The notes below the pieces were generated by a model. The model was not told the origin of the DNA and ran no database searches. It worked only from the letters and a program-made list of their open reading frames with translations. Positions 8,952 to 17,118 of a stretch of DNA of 64,000 nucleotides are shown piece after piece (position 1 is the first letter of the stretch; every line of letters starts with the position of its first letter). The stretch is taken from assembly GCF_002895565.1 (NCBI RefSeq), contig NZ_AZRN01000001.1:55151-119150 (forward strand), read 5' to 3'. This DNA comes from Petrotoga mexicana DSM 14811 (GTDB lineage: Bacteria; Thermotogota; Thermotogae; Petrotogales; Petrotogaceae). The translations under genes and the position numbers were made by a program.

Positions 8952-10435
8952 AAATTTTCTTAGTAGGAATGATGGGATCTGGAAAAACGACCCTTGCAAA
9001 AAAGATTGCAAAAGTGCTTTCCATACCCCATATCGACATAGATGAAGAAATCGAAAAAAACGAAAATCTTAAAATAAAAGACATCTTTGAAAGATACGGT
9101 GAAGAATACTTCAGGAAATTGGAAAACGACATTCTCGAAAAATTAGCAGAAAACACTCAATCCATAGTTGTATCAACTGGGGGAGGAATAATCTTAAACG
9201 CTAAAAATAGAACCATATTGAAAAAAGAAAATGCCATATACCTGAGTGTCGCTCCTGAAAAGCTTAAAGATCGTGTAAGTTTAGAAAATAGGCCCCTTCT
9301 AGCAAACAACAAAGAAAATATTATAAAGATATACCAAGATCGAAAAGAATTATACGAACAATTCAAAACGGTCGATATCACAAATTTGACCGAATGGGAA
9401 TCGGTTGCTAAAATCCTCTACCAATACGATATCAAAAACAACGCTGAAATAGATTCATCTTTTCAAAAAGTATCAATAAATGCGGGAAGCCTAAAGTCTC
9501 TCCCCCCAGATTCTATAGTTTTTACCAGCGAAAAGGTCAATGAACTATACGGAGAGTACCTGCCACAGAAAAAACTTGTCTTACCGAACGGGGAAAAAAC
9601 AAAAGACATCTCTTTTGTAATAAGGGCTTACGAATATCTACTTGAAAACAATGTCTCTAGAGATAACTTACTTCTTGGGATTGGCGGAGGAACTATAACC
9701 GATTTTACAGGTTTTGTTGGTTCCACTTACAAAAGAGGAATGAACTTTTCATTTTACCCTACGACACTTCTTTCTCAGATCGATGCTGCAATAGGCGGAA
9801 AAAATGGAATAGATTTCAAAAAATACAAAAATGTCGTGGGAACAATAAACTTACCCAAAGAAGTGGTTATAGATCCGCTTTCCATATTATCTTTAGATGA
9901 CGAAACATTCATAGAAGGTTTAATCGAAGGTTATAAAATGGCATTGATCTCAGGGAATGATTTTTATAAGTACTTTAAAGAGAATTTGCAAGAAATACTC
10001 AACAGGAATCTATATAAATTATCTTTCTTTATTAAAAGATCCGTAGAGGAAAAACTTCGTATAGTGGAACAAGATTTCAAAGATACGGGGTTGAGAAGTT
10101 GTTTAAATCTTGGACACACTTTAGGTCACGCCTTTGAAGCTACTACGGGAATCGCACATGGCTTATCCGTAGGATGGGGTTTGATCAAAGAAATAGAATT
10201 TTTTTACAAGAAAAAATATTTGAAAGAAAAAGATTATCTAGAAATTAAAGACACATTAGAAACACTTGTTCCTGAAAAAGTTAAAAACATTCAAATAGGA
10301 GAAAAAGACATATATTATTATTTATCAAATGACAAAAAAATAGGTGCAAATCAAAAAATAAAGCTGCCAATTTTAAAGTCACCGGGAAATGTCATAATAG
10401 AAGAAATCAAAATAAAAGAAGGTGAAATCTTTTGA
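8948..10435 (+). CDS. aroKB: Bifunctional shikimate kinase / 3-dehydroquinate synthase
   Basis: This is a fusion of two pathway enzymes in one 495-residue chain. Residues 1 to about 170 are shikimate kinase, with P-loop GMMGSGKTT at 7-15, DIDEEIE and STGGGII. From about residue 180 follows 3-dehydroquinate synthase, with LPNGEKTKD, GGGTITDFTGF, PTTLLSQIDAAIGGKNGID and the zinc-binding NLGHTLGHAFE. The same fusion is known from Thermotoga, which supports a Thermotogae origin. The start overlaps the aroC stop by four bases. Confidence 0.96.
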   Translation: MKIFLVGMMGSGKTTLAKKIAKVLSIPHIDIDEEIEKNENLKIKDIFERYGEEYFRKLENDILEKLAENTQSIVVSTGGGIILNAKNRTILKKENAIYLSVAPEKLKDRVSLENRPLLANNKENIIKIYQDRKELYEQFKTVDITNLTEWESVAKILYQYDIKNNAEIDSSFQKVSINAGSLKSLPPDSIVFTSEKVNELYGEYLPQKKLVLPNGEKTKDISFVIRAYEYLLENNVSRDNLLLGIGGGTITDFTGFVGSTYKRGMNFSFYPTTLLSQIDAAIGGKNGIDFKKYKNVVGTINLPKEVVIDPLSILSLDDETFIEGLIEGYKMALISGNDFYKYFKENLQEILNRNLYKLSFFIKRSVEEKLRIVEQDFKDTGLRSCLNLGHTLGHAFEATTGIAHGLSVGWGLIKEIEFFYKKKYLKEKDYLEIKDTLETLVPEKVKNIQIGEKDIYYYLSNDKKIGANQKIKLPILKSPGNVIIEEIKIKEGEIF

Positions 10436-10863
10436 TTCTGATAATAAATGGTCCTAACTTGAATATGTTGGGGAAACGTCCTAAAGATATCTATGGAGCT
10501 GAAACTTACGAAGACTTAAAAAACCAGATAAACCATTTTGCACAAAATAATAGTATAGATGTTGAGTTTTTTCAATCAAACTCAGAAGGTCAAATCATAG
10601 ATAGAATTCAAAAATTGGATTTTGAAGCTTTAATAATCAATCCAGGTGCTTATACACATTATTCTTATGCGATAAGAGATGCCTTGGAAATTGTAAATGT
10701 GCCAAAAGTGGAGGTTCATCTAACAAATATCATGGCAAGGGAAAGTTTTAGGCAAACATCTGTTACCTCTTCCTCATGCGATGGGGTCATATCTGGATTC
10801 GGATTCTATGGATATATATTAGCTTTAGAATACCTAAAAGAAAAGTTGAAAGAGCAAGCTTAA
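10432..10863 (+). CDS. aroQ: Type II 3-dehydroquinate dehydratase
   Basis: It dehydrates 3-dehydroquinate to 3-dehydroshikimate. NGPNLNMLGKRPKDIYG with the catalytic Arg and Tyr, FFQSNSEGQIIDRI, INPGAYTHYS and EVHLTN with the catalytic His are all present. The second His often seen a few residues later is Met here. The start is TTG 10432, preceded by AAGGTGA inside aroKB. 143 residues, a normal length. It is the last aro gene before a repeat-filled gap. Confidence 0.94.
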   Translation: MILIINGPNLNMLGKRPKDIYGAETYEDLKNQINHFAQNNSIDVEFFQSNSEGQIIDRIQKLDFEALIINPGAYTHYSYAIRDALEIVNVPKVEVHLTNIMARESFRQTSVTSSSCDGVISGFGFYGYILALEYLKEKLKEQA

Positions 10864-10874
10864 TCATACAAAGC

Positions 10875-11040
10875 TGCAGGTTACAGGGCGGAGCCCTTTT
10901 GCCGTTTTATGCAAAAAGCTTTTTAAGTTTGCTGCGTGTGCAAACCATGTTTTTAAATGATTTTGACCTTGATTTGGGGTTTTTAAGGGGCTTGCCCCTT
11001 AACGTCCGGGTGAAGGGGCGCTAACACAAGGTTTTAAAGC
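10875..11040 (+). repeat. GC-rich intergenic repeat, diverged copy after aroQ
   Basis: CAGGGCGGAGCCC at 10884-10896 matches 180-191 of the first copy. AAGGGGCTTGCCCCTT at 10985-11000 is a short dyad, followed by GGGTGAAGGGGCGCTAACAC. A short frame on the plus strand here is incidental. The dyad could act as a weak terminator for the aro operon but lacks a clean T-run. Confidence 0.5.
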
Positions 11041-11083
11041 TTATAAAAACACTATAAAAATCTATCAACTTAGGAGGTAAAAA

Positions 11084-11827
11084 GTGAAAGAAATCATTTT
11101 AGGAATCGTACAAGGTCTAACAGAATTTCTTCCCGTATCCAGTTCAGGACATCTGGCTATATTTTCATCCTTTATGAATATCGACACCAACGTACCGTAT
11201 TTCGCCCTTCTTCATTTATCCACTTTTTTTGCTGTATTGTTCTTTGTTTGGAAAGAAGTCGTCAATTTGATCAAGGGACTCTTTAAATGGGAAAAAGAAT
11301 CACTTTCTCTAATCTTTAAATTAATCATTTCTTCGATTCCAGCTGCTATTGTAGGTTTCACTTTGGAATCTTCGATCGAATCAGCCTTTTCTTCTCTTAC
11401 ATTGATAGGAGTTTTTTTAATGGTAACAGCCGTCTTTTTATTAATTTCTGACACACTAAAAGGGAAAAAGAGTTTAACAGAGATAACCTATGTTGATGCT
11501 TTGGTTATAGGTCTCATGCAAGCTATTGCAATATTTCCAGGGATATCAAGAAGCGGTGCAACGTTGTTTGGTGCACTTTTAATGAAAACAAAAAGGGAAG
11601 ATGCACTGAAATATTCCTTTTTGATGAGTCTTCCTGTAACCTTTGGAGCAGGTATTTTTGAAATAAATAAGGTAACTTTTACTCCTTGGGTAATTTTAGG
11701 TGGATTGTTTGCTTTCTTATTTGGCTTGTTGGGATTGTATCTATTGAAAAAAACGGTCTTAGTTGGAAAACTAAAATATTTTTCATATTATTGTTTTGCT
11801 ATCGGACTCTTAGCCATTATTATTTAG
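11084..11827 (+). CDS. uppP: Undecaprenyl-diphosphatase
   Basis: A membrane enzyme that recycles the cell-wall lipid carrier and can give bacitracin resistance. The 247-residue protein has two conserved loops, QGLTEFLPVSSSGHL at the N-terminus and GISRSGAT in the middle, with about seven membrane helices. It starts with GTG after TTAGGAGGTAAAA. It lies on the same strand as the aro operon but is separated by a repeat, so co-transcription is uncertain. Confidence 0.95.
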   Translation: MKEIILGIVQGLTEFLPVSSSGHLAIFSSFMNIDTNVPYFALLHLSTFFAVLFFVWKEVVNLIKGLFKWEKESLSLIFKLIISSIPAAIVGFTLESSIESAFSSLTLIGVFLMVTAVFLLISDTLKGKKSLTEITYVDALVIGLMQAIAIFPGISRSGATLFGALLMKTKREDALKYSFLMSLPVTFGAGIFEINKVTFTPWVILGGLFAFLFGLLGLYLLKKTVLVGKLKYFSYYCFAIGLLAIII

Positions 11828-11913
11828 CATCTAAAACTTTGTTTAGGTAATCTTATAAAATATTTGATATAATATTTAAGAGAACCTCAATAAAGTAGCA
11901 GGGAGTTTATGGT

Positions 11914-12414
11914 TTGAGAAAACAAGAAAGGCTAAAAAAAATACTTAACATTCTTTCTACAAGTAAATATTCAATACCAGGGCAACAACTTGCTGAAAGA
12001 TTTGGTGTAACAAGGCAAGTAATAGTAAAAGATATTGCTATTCTGAAAGCCCAAGGTTATGATATACAATCTTCACCAAAAGGTTATTCAATGAATAAGA
12101 ACAACAAATTGATTAAACTGATTGCTGTTAAACACACCCCGGAACAAATTGAAGATGAATTAAAAACCATTGTAAACTGTGGTGGTAGAGTAATTGACGT
12201 TTCTGTAGAGCATCCTGTATATGGAGAATTAAGTGGTAGAATTGATGTAGATTCCATCGAAGAAGTAGAAACCTTTATAGCAAAATTAAAGACTTCTAAA
12301 CCTTTATCAATAATAAACAATGGAGTTCATTTACACAGGATTGAAGTAGAAAACGAGGATCAATTTAACTGCATAAAAAGAGAACTAAAAAAGCGAAAAA
12401 TTTTGTTAGACTAA
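11914..12414 (+). CDS. niaR: NAD-synthesis repressor, HTH_11 plus 3H domain
   Basis: An N-terminal winged helix (residues 3-60; LAERFGVTRQVIVKDIAILKA) is followed by a 3H domain with the three histidine-containing stretches VKHTPEQ, VEHPVYGEL and NGVHLHRIE. NiaR binds nicotinate or nicotinamide and represses NAD salvage and uptake genes in Firmicutes and Thermotogae (family knowledge). The start is TTG 11914 after GGGAG. A TATAAT at 11868-11873 is a possible -10, but no good -35 is visible. No NAD gene is adjacent, so its targets are elsewhere. Confidence 0.88.
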   Translation: MRKQERLKKILNILSTSKYSIPGQQLAERFGVTRQVIVKDIAILKAQGYDIQSSPKGYSMNKNNKLIKLIAVKHTPEQIEDELKTIVNCGGRVIDVSVEHPVYGELSGRIDVDSIEEVETFIAKLKTSKPLSIINNGVHLHRIEVENEDQFNCIKRELKKRKILLD

Positions 12415-12469
12415 CCAAGTTTTTGAGATTCCAAAGAAAGTAAAGACCTAAAAGTGAGGGATGAAAAAA

Positions 12470-13162
12470 ATGAAAAAAAGCATTTTAGCAACTCTCATTA
12501 TCCTACTGTTTTCATTTAGCCTATTTGCTGCAGTTGAAGATACTGTTAAAGAGGCCCGTTTCGCTGTTGAGGAGTTATTATCAAAACCAGATAGCGGAGC
12601 TTTTGTTCAATTAGTAGAAATGTCAGAAGGCTTAGTAATTTTTCCCACATTTTATAAATTGGGTTATGTGGTTGGTGGACAGTATGGTGAAGGCATTGTA
12701 TTAAGAAAAGATAGTGAAACAGGAAAATGGTACGGACCATCATTTGTAAACATATATGGATTAAGCTGGGGAGCACAAATAGGAGTACAATCCGCAGCAT
12801 TAATTTTAGTTGTAATGAATGAAAAAGGAATGGAAGGGTTCATGGGAAACAACTTTACATTAGGAGGTTCAGTCGGTATTTCTGCTGGACCATTGGGTAG
12901 ACAGCTTTCTGCAGATTTAGATTATAAATTACAAGCATCCATCTATTCTTATTCTATTGCAAAGGGTTTCTACGCTGGAGTTTCTGTTGAAGGGGCTTAT
13001 ATAAGAGCAGATGATAATGCCAATGAGGATTATTATAACGAATCTCTTTCACCTGAGCAAATTTTAAAAGAAAAAGAAGTCGATAACGAAGCAAAACAGA
13101 TAGTAGAACTATTAGAAAAGGCGGTACTAGAAAGCCAGTTAAAAGATAAAGAAATAACTTAA
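12470..13162 (+). CDS. Secreted SYLF (Ysc84-type) lipid-binding-domain protein
   Basis: A signal peptide (MKKSILATLIILLFSFSLFAA) precedes a SYLF domain: EGLVIFPTFYKLGYVVGGQYGEG, then SWGAQIGVQSAALILVVMNE and a GxSVGISAGPLG region, typical of Ysc84. Such domains bind phosphoinositides or other lipids; the bacterial role is unknown. I prefer ATG 12470, nine bases after GAGGG; ATG 12461 lies too close to it. The mature protein would be periplasmic, about 210 residues. Confidence 0.8.
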   Translation: MKKSILATLIILLFSFSLFAAVEDTVKEARFAVEELLSKPDSGAFVQLVEMSEGLVIFPTFYKLGYVVGGQYGEGIVLRKDSETGKWYGPSFVNIYGLSWGAQIGVQSAALILVVMNEKGMEGFMGNNFTLGGSVGISAGPLGRQLSADLDYKLQASIYSYSIAKGFYAGVSVEGAYIRADDNANEDYYNESLSPEQILKEKEVDNEAKQIVELLEKAVLESQLKDKEIT

Positions 13163-13233
13163 AAAGGTTGCTACTAAAGTTTTAGAAACTCTAAAAACAA
13201 TAACAAAAATTCAATAAAGGGAGGAAACAAATC

Positions 13234-14172
13234 ATGCCTTACGTAAACACAAAAGATATTTTAGAAAAGGCGAATAAGGAGTACTATGCTGTTGCAGCTT
13301 TTAACATTAACAATCTTGAGTTTCTTCAAGCTATTGTCGAAGGAGGGATAGAGAAAAAATCTCCCCTGATAATAGAAACAAGTGAAGGAGCAATGAAGTA
13401 TGCTGGTATGGGTGATCCTTTGAGAGGAGCAAGCCTGTTTGTAAAAATGGTTAGAGAGTTTGCAGATTCTTTAGATATACCAATCGCTCTGCATTTAGAC
13501 CACGGGAAGAATTTTAAATATATAATATCCGCAATAAAAGCTGGTTATTCATCTGTAATGATAGATGCATCGGATAAACCATTGGAAGAAAATATAAAAA
13601 CTACGAAAGATATTGTAAGAATAGCCCATGCAGCAGGTGTTTCAGTGGAAGCAGAATTAGGAAAGTTAGCTGGAATAGAAGACAACGTCGCTTCAGCTGA
13701 ATCTGTTCTAGTTAATCCCGATGAGGCGAAATATTTTGTAGAGGAAACCCAAGTTGATTTTCTAGCTCCAGCCATTGGTACTTCCCACGGGGCATTTAAG
13801 TTTAAAGGAGAAGCTAAATTAGACTTTGATAGATTGAAAAAAGTTAAAGAATTGACAAAAATGCCTTTGGTACTACACGGTGCTTCAAGTGTTGTACAAG
13901 AAATGGTCGAAATAGCTGAAAATTATGGAGCTGATTTCGGAGGATCAAAAGGTGTCCCTTCAGATATATTGAAAGAAACCGTTCGATTAGGTATAAATAA
14001 AGTAAATACTGATACTGACCTTAGAATGGCTTTTGTTGCAGGATTAAGAGAATTCTTGCAGAACAATCCCAAAGAGTTTGATCCTAGAAAATACATGGAA
14101 ACGGCAAAAACCTATGTGAAAAAAGTTGTTTCTGATAGATTGGAGCTTTTAGGTTCTGCTAATAAAGCTTAA
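13234..14172 (+). CDS. fba: Class II fructose-1,6-bisphosphate aldolase
   Basis: It cleaves fructose-1,6-bisphosphate in glycolysis and works in reverse in gluconeogenesis. The 312-residue barrel has the zinc ligands in HLDHGKNF and VEAELGKLAGIEDN, the phosphate loop GTSHGAFKF, and GINKVNTDTDLR. A GGGAGGAAA ribosome site and an ATG start are clear. It is flanked by its own terminator and so is likely monocistronic. Confidence 0.95.
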   Translation: MPYVNTKDILEKANKEYYAVAAFNINNLEFLQAIVEGGIEKKSPLIIETSEGAMKYAGMGDPLRGASLFVKMVREFADSLDIPIALHLDHGKNFKYIISAIKAGYSSVMIDASDKPLEENIKTTKDIVRIAHAAGVSVEAELGKLAGIEDNVASAESVLVNPDEAKYFVEETQVDFLAPAIGTSHGAFKFKGEAKLDFDRLKKVKELTKMPLVLHGASSVVQEMVEIAENYGADFGGSKGVPSDILKETVRLGINKVNTDTDLRMAFVAGLREFLQNNPKEFDPRKYMETAKTYVKKVVSDRLELLGSANKA

Positions 14173-14175
14173 CTC

Positions 14176-14211
14176 AAAGTACAGCCATGGCTTCCATGGT
14201 TGTACTTTTTT
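14176..14211 (+). terminator. Terminator of fba
   Basis: A 15-bp stem, AAAGTACAGCCATGG with CCATGGTTGTACTTT (one G-T wobble), has a three-base CTT loop and runs into six T. Confidence 0.88.
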
Positions 14212-14259
14212 AATTTTATCCAATCAAGAGTCACTAAGATTGTGAAAAAAAGATTTTGA

Positions 14260-14303
14260 TTTTAAAAGGAGCGCTAATATTAATTTTTAGAATTTCTAGA
14301 ATA
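14260..14303 (+). repeat. GC-rich intergenic repeat, end fragment
   Basis: AAAAGGAGCGCTAATATTAA followed by TTTTTAGAATTTCTAG matches the terminal block of the repeat at 3650-3680. The preceding AACAAG/GATTTTGATTTTAAAAG words also recur at 150-175. It fills the fba-ackA gap. Confidence 0.4.
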
Positions 14304-14315
14304 GGAGGATTTCGA

Positions 14316-15521
14316 ATGAAAATACTAGTGATCAACTCCGGAAGTTCATCCTTAAAATATCAAATATTGGAAATGGAAAACGAAAGTTGTCTAGTTAAAG
14401 GGTTGGTTGAAAGAATAGGGGAACAAGAATCGGATATTGAACAAGAAAGTGAAGGAAAAGAGTACAAAAACATAACCAAGATAAAAGATCATGAAGAAGC
14501 GTTGAAAAAAGTTATGGAATTGATAATTGATCCTGAATATGGATGTTTGAGAGAATTAAGTGAGATAGATGCGGTTGGGCACAGGGTGGTACATGGAGGA
14601 GAAGAGTTTTTCTCTTCCGTACTGATAGATGAAGAAGTTATTAAAGCTATAGAAGATAACGCTGATCTTGCTCCTTTACATAATCCTCCCAATTTGATGG
14701 GCATAAGAGCAGCTAAAAAATTATTACCCAACGTACCTCAAGTAGCGGTATTTGATACAGCATTTCACCATTCGATGCCAGAGAAGGCATATATGTATGG
14801 CTTACCTTACGAACTCTACCAAAAGCACAAGATAAGGCGGTACGGATTTCATGGGACCAGTCACAGGTACGTATCTAAAAAAGCCTCTGAGATATTAAAA
14901 AAAGATATGAAGGAATTAAAGATGATAACGGCACATTTAGGTAACGGTGCATCTTTAGCTGCGATTGACAGAGGAAAAGTGATCGACACATCGATGGGGT
15001 TCACACCTTTGGAAGGATTGATAATGGGAACAAGAAGTGGAGATATAGATCCAGGCATCGTTCTTTTTCTTACAAGAAAAGGTTACAGCGTTGATGAAGT
15101 GGACGATCTGTTGAACAAAAGAAGTGGTGTTTATGGTTTAAGTGAAATGAGCAACGACATGAGAGACATCAGAAAAGGAATAGAAAATGGGGATAAAAAG
15201 GCAAAGTTGGCATACGATGTGTATGTATATCGTTTAGCAAAATACATAGGAAGTTATATAACCGTACTAAAAGGATTAGATGTGTTGGTATTCACAGCGG
15301 GTGTGGGAGAAAATGACGAACATGTAAGAATGGACGTCTGTGATTACTTAGACTTCTTTGGAGTTAAAATTGATAAAGAAAAAAATACTTTGTTGAATAG
15401 AAAAAACGGAATTATCTCGGCTTCGGATTCTGATGTTGACATTTTAATAGTAAAAACTGACGAGGAATTAATGATAGCTCAAGATACTAAAAGAATAGTG
15501 GAAGAATCGAATGACAAATAG
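14316..15521 (+). CDS. ackA: Acetate kinase
   Basis: It interconverts acetyl phosphate plus ADP with acetate plus ATP, the energy-yielding end of fermentation. Motifs: NSGSSSLKYQ at the N-terminus, HRVVHGGE, DTAFHHSMPEKAYMYGLP, RYGFHGTSHRYVS, MGFTPLEGLIMGTRSGDIDPG and FTAGVGEND. I start at ATG 14316 after AGGAGG, giving 401 residues, the family norm. An upstream ATG at 14256 would add 20 residues read from the repeat and is not used. No phosphotransacetylase is adjacent. Confidence 0.97.
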   Translation: MKILVINSGSSSLKYQILEMENESCLVKGLVERIGEQESDIEQESEGKEYKNITKIKDHEEALKKVMELIIDPEYGCLRELSEIDAVGHRVVHGGEEFFSSVLIDEEVIKAIEDNADLAPLHNPPNLMGIRAAKKLLPNVPQVAVFDTAFHHSMPEKAYMYGLPYELYQKHKIRRYGFHGTSHRYVSKKASEILKKDMKELKMITAHLGNGASLAAIDRGKVIDTSMGFTPLEGLIMGTRSGDIDPGIVLFLTRKGYSVDEVDDLLNKRSGVYGLSEMSNDMRDIRKGIENGDKKAKLAYDVYVYRLAKYIGSYITVLKGLDVLVFTAGVGENDEHVRMDVCDYLDFFGVKIDKEKNTLLNRKNGIISASDSDVDILIVKTDEELMIAQDTKRIVEESNDK

Positions 15522-15551
15522 TAATGCCCGTTTAAAGGGCATTACTATTTG
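15515..15551. terminator. Bidirectional terminator between ackA and the gamma-carbonic-anhydrase gene
   Basis: A perfect 15-bp stem, CAAATAGTAATGCCC and GGGCATTACTATTTG, has a 7-base loop. It overlaps the ackA stop and the 3' end of the convergent gene. Confidence 0.75.
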
Positions 15552-16051
15552 TTGCTATAACTTTTTGCCAAATTATAGTATTCTTCAGCGTGTTCTTTAA
15601 TTTGCTCAAACTCTTCGTCAGTAAGATTTCTTATGACCTTTGCCGGAACCCCTAACACCAAACTCTTGGGAGGAATTATTTTGTTTTCTGTTACCAAAGC
15701 TCCCGCCCCAATAAGACACCCTTCACCTATCTTTGCACCGTTTAATATAATTGCTCCCATACCTATGAGACAATTATCAGAGATTTCACAGCCGTGTATA
15801 ATAGCGTTGTGCCCAATAGTAACGTAACTACCAATTATAGTTGGATATTCGGTGTCAATATGAACCACTGAGTTATCTTGTATATTTGAGAATTCTCCAA
15901 TGGTTATAGAACCAATATCTGCCCTCAATGTGGCATTGTACCAAATACTAGATCCTTTAGCGATCTTTACATCTCCAATAATTTGACAACCAGGAGCTAA
16001 AAAAACATCTTCTTCAACAACAGGATATTTGCCTTTGTACTCATGAAGCAT
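15545..16051 (-). CDS. Gamma-carbonic-anhydrase-like hexapeptide-repeat protein
   Basis: A left-handed beta-helix of hexapeptide repeats (residues 10-140) followed by a C-terminal helix, 168 residues. The three zinc-ligand histidines are visible as VVHID (about 70) and GHNAIIHGC (about 87 and 92), spaced as in the gamma-carbonic anhydrase/YrdA/PaaY group. Whether it hydrates CO2 cannot be read from sequence. It is transcribed convergently to ackA. A possible regulatory leader lies 60-180 bases upstream. Confidence 0.88.
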   Translation of the reverse strand: MLHEYKGKYPVVEEDVFLAPGCQIIGDVKIAKGSSIWYNATLRADIGSITIGEFSNIQDNSVVHIDTEYPTIIGSYVTIGHNAIIHGCEISDNCLIGMGAIILNGAKIGEGCLIGAGALVTENKIIPPKSLVLGVPAKVIRNLTDEEFEQIKEHAEEYYNLAKSYSNK

Positions 16052-16113
16052 AATTTCACCTCTTTAATTTAGCTAAAAGTTTTTGTGGTATAATTATACA
16101 TCAAAAATAGAAT

Positions 16114-16191
16114 AAAAAAAACCGGATCCACGATGGATCCGGCAAGAATGTCTGGGTTTATCTCAGGGGGATAGGGGGATCTTTCTTTTTC
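16114..16191 (-). ncRNA. Candidate small RNA or leader attenuator, C-rich, about 78 nt
   Basis: On the minus strand a promoter (16198-16226) is followed about 75 bases later by a perfect terminator, CCGGATCC-ATCGT-GGATCCGG and eight T (16114-16142). The RNA between contains the C-rich words CCCCCTATCCCCC and AAACCCAG. No ORF fits. Such C-rich loops in small RNAs can pair with G-rich ribosome sites (general knowledge). Alternatively it is the leader of the gamma-carbonic-anhydrase gene, 63 bases downstream, with regulated termination: the early GATCC could pair with GGATC of the terminator's first arm. Confidence 0.5.
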
Positions 16192-16197
16192 ACTTCT

Positions 16198-16226
16198 ATT
16201 ATAATATAGAATGTGTTAAACTTCAA
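16198..16226 (-). promoter_or_regulatory. Promoter of the small RNA/leader
   Basis: Read on the minus strand: TTGAAG, 17 bases, TATAAT. The predicted start is near 16191, just before the C-rich RNA. Confidence 0.6.
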
Positions 16227-16305
16227 GGTAAATGAGTTACTATTATATTTAAAACAGTTAAAGATTTGTATACTATTATTAAGCCAAAAATAAGGAGGGA
16301 TTCTT

Positions 16306-16962
16306 CTGAATAAAGTCTATGATTTTCACACACACACAATTTTGAGTGATGGAGAATTAATTTGCAGCGAACAAATAAGACGCGCACAAACCCACGGTTA
16401 TGCAGTTATTGCAATATCTGATCATGTGGATGAGTCCAACATAGATTTTGTTTTAAGTAGTTTGACTAAATTTGTTGATAATGAAAGCAGTTTCTTTGAA
16501 GGGATCAAGATTTTGAAGGGGGTTGAAATTACACATGTTCCCCCATTATTAATAGATAAACTTGCAAAACATGCAAAAGAAAACGGGGCGGATATTGTGT
16601 TGGTTCACGGAGAAACTATAGTTGAACCGGTTTTTCAGAAAACTGACTATTACGCTGTAACATCAAAATATGTAGATATTTTAGCTCACCCTGGTTTAAT
16701 TACCGAGGAAGAAGTTGCCCTGGCTGCTAGCAATGGAGTTTTCTTAGAATTAAGTGCCAGAAAGGGTCATAGTTTATCCAATGGGCATGTAGCAAAATTG
16801 GCTCAAAAATATGATGCAAAATTACTGGTAAATAGCGACGCGCACGGACCAGACGATTTTTTAGACTACGATTTTAGTTTAAAAGTGGCTATGTCTGCTG
16901 GTTTAAACATGGAAGAGGCAAAAAAGGTAGTGGAAAGAAACCCTTTAGAATTATTGAAATAA
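16306..16962 (+). CDS. PHP-domain phosphoesterase, apparent CTG start
   Basis: A metal-dependent phosphoesterase of the PHP family, about 218 residues. Metal ligands are seen in YDFHTHTILSDGE, SDHVDE, GVEIT, HGE, AHPGL and NSDAHGPDDF. No ATG, GTG or TTG lies upstream of FHTHT. CTG 16306 is six bases after a strong AAGGAGGG (16292-16299), so it is the likely start. The next conventional codon, TTG 16342, would remove the first metal motif. The substrate is unknown; histidinol phosphate or nucleotide phosphates are typical for relatives. Confidence 0.85.
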   Translation: MNKVYDFHTHTILSDGELICSEQIRRAQTHGYAVIAISDHVDESNIDFVLSSLTKFVDNESSFFEGIKILKGVEITHVPPLLIDKLAKHAKENGADIVLVHGETIVEPVFQKTDYYAVTSKYVDILAHPGLITEEEVALAASNGVFLELSARKGHSLSNGHVAKLAQKYDAKLLVNSDAHGPDDFLDYDFSLKVAMSAGLNMEEAKKVVERNPLELLK

Positions 16963-17118
16963 TATTTTTAATGGAAGATTTACCAAAAATTTTTATTTCT
17001 TTATGTATTTTTAGAACCAAATCACATTATTGGTGTCTAAATTAATGGTTTCATTGCGAGACTTTCTAATTTTAAGGGTGTTGTGTAGTGCCTTTTTTCT
17101 ATGAAAGGAGGGAATGAA

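Noticed and set aside
10776..11024. 82-codon plus-strand frame overlapping the aroQ end
   Set aside because: Read through aroQ in another frame and the intergenic repeat; no ribosome site and no family resemblance.
14256..14315. Upstream ATG for acetate kinase
   Set aside because: It adds 20 residues read from the GC-rich repeat; a clear AGGAGG precedes ATG 14316, which gives the standard length.
16114..16191. TPP riboswitch suggested by CTGAGAT and ACCC words
   Set aside because: The words are present but the conserved TPP core order (GCTGAGA ... ACCCTTTGAACCTGAT ... stem) is not, and no thiamine gene follows.
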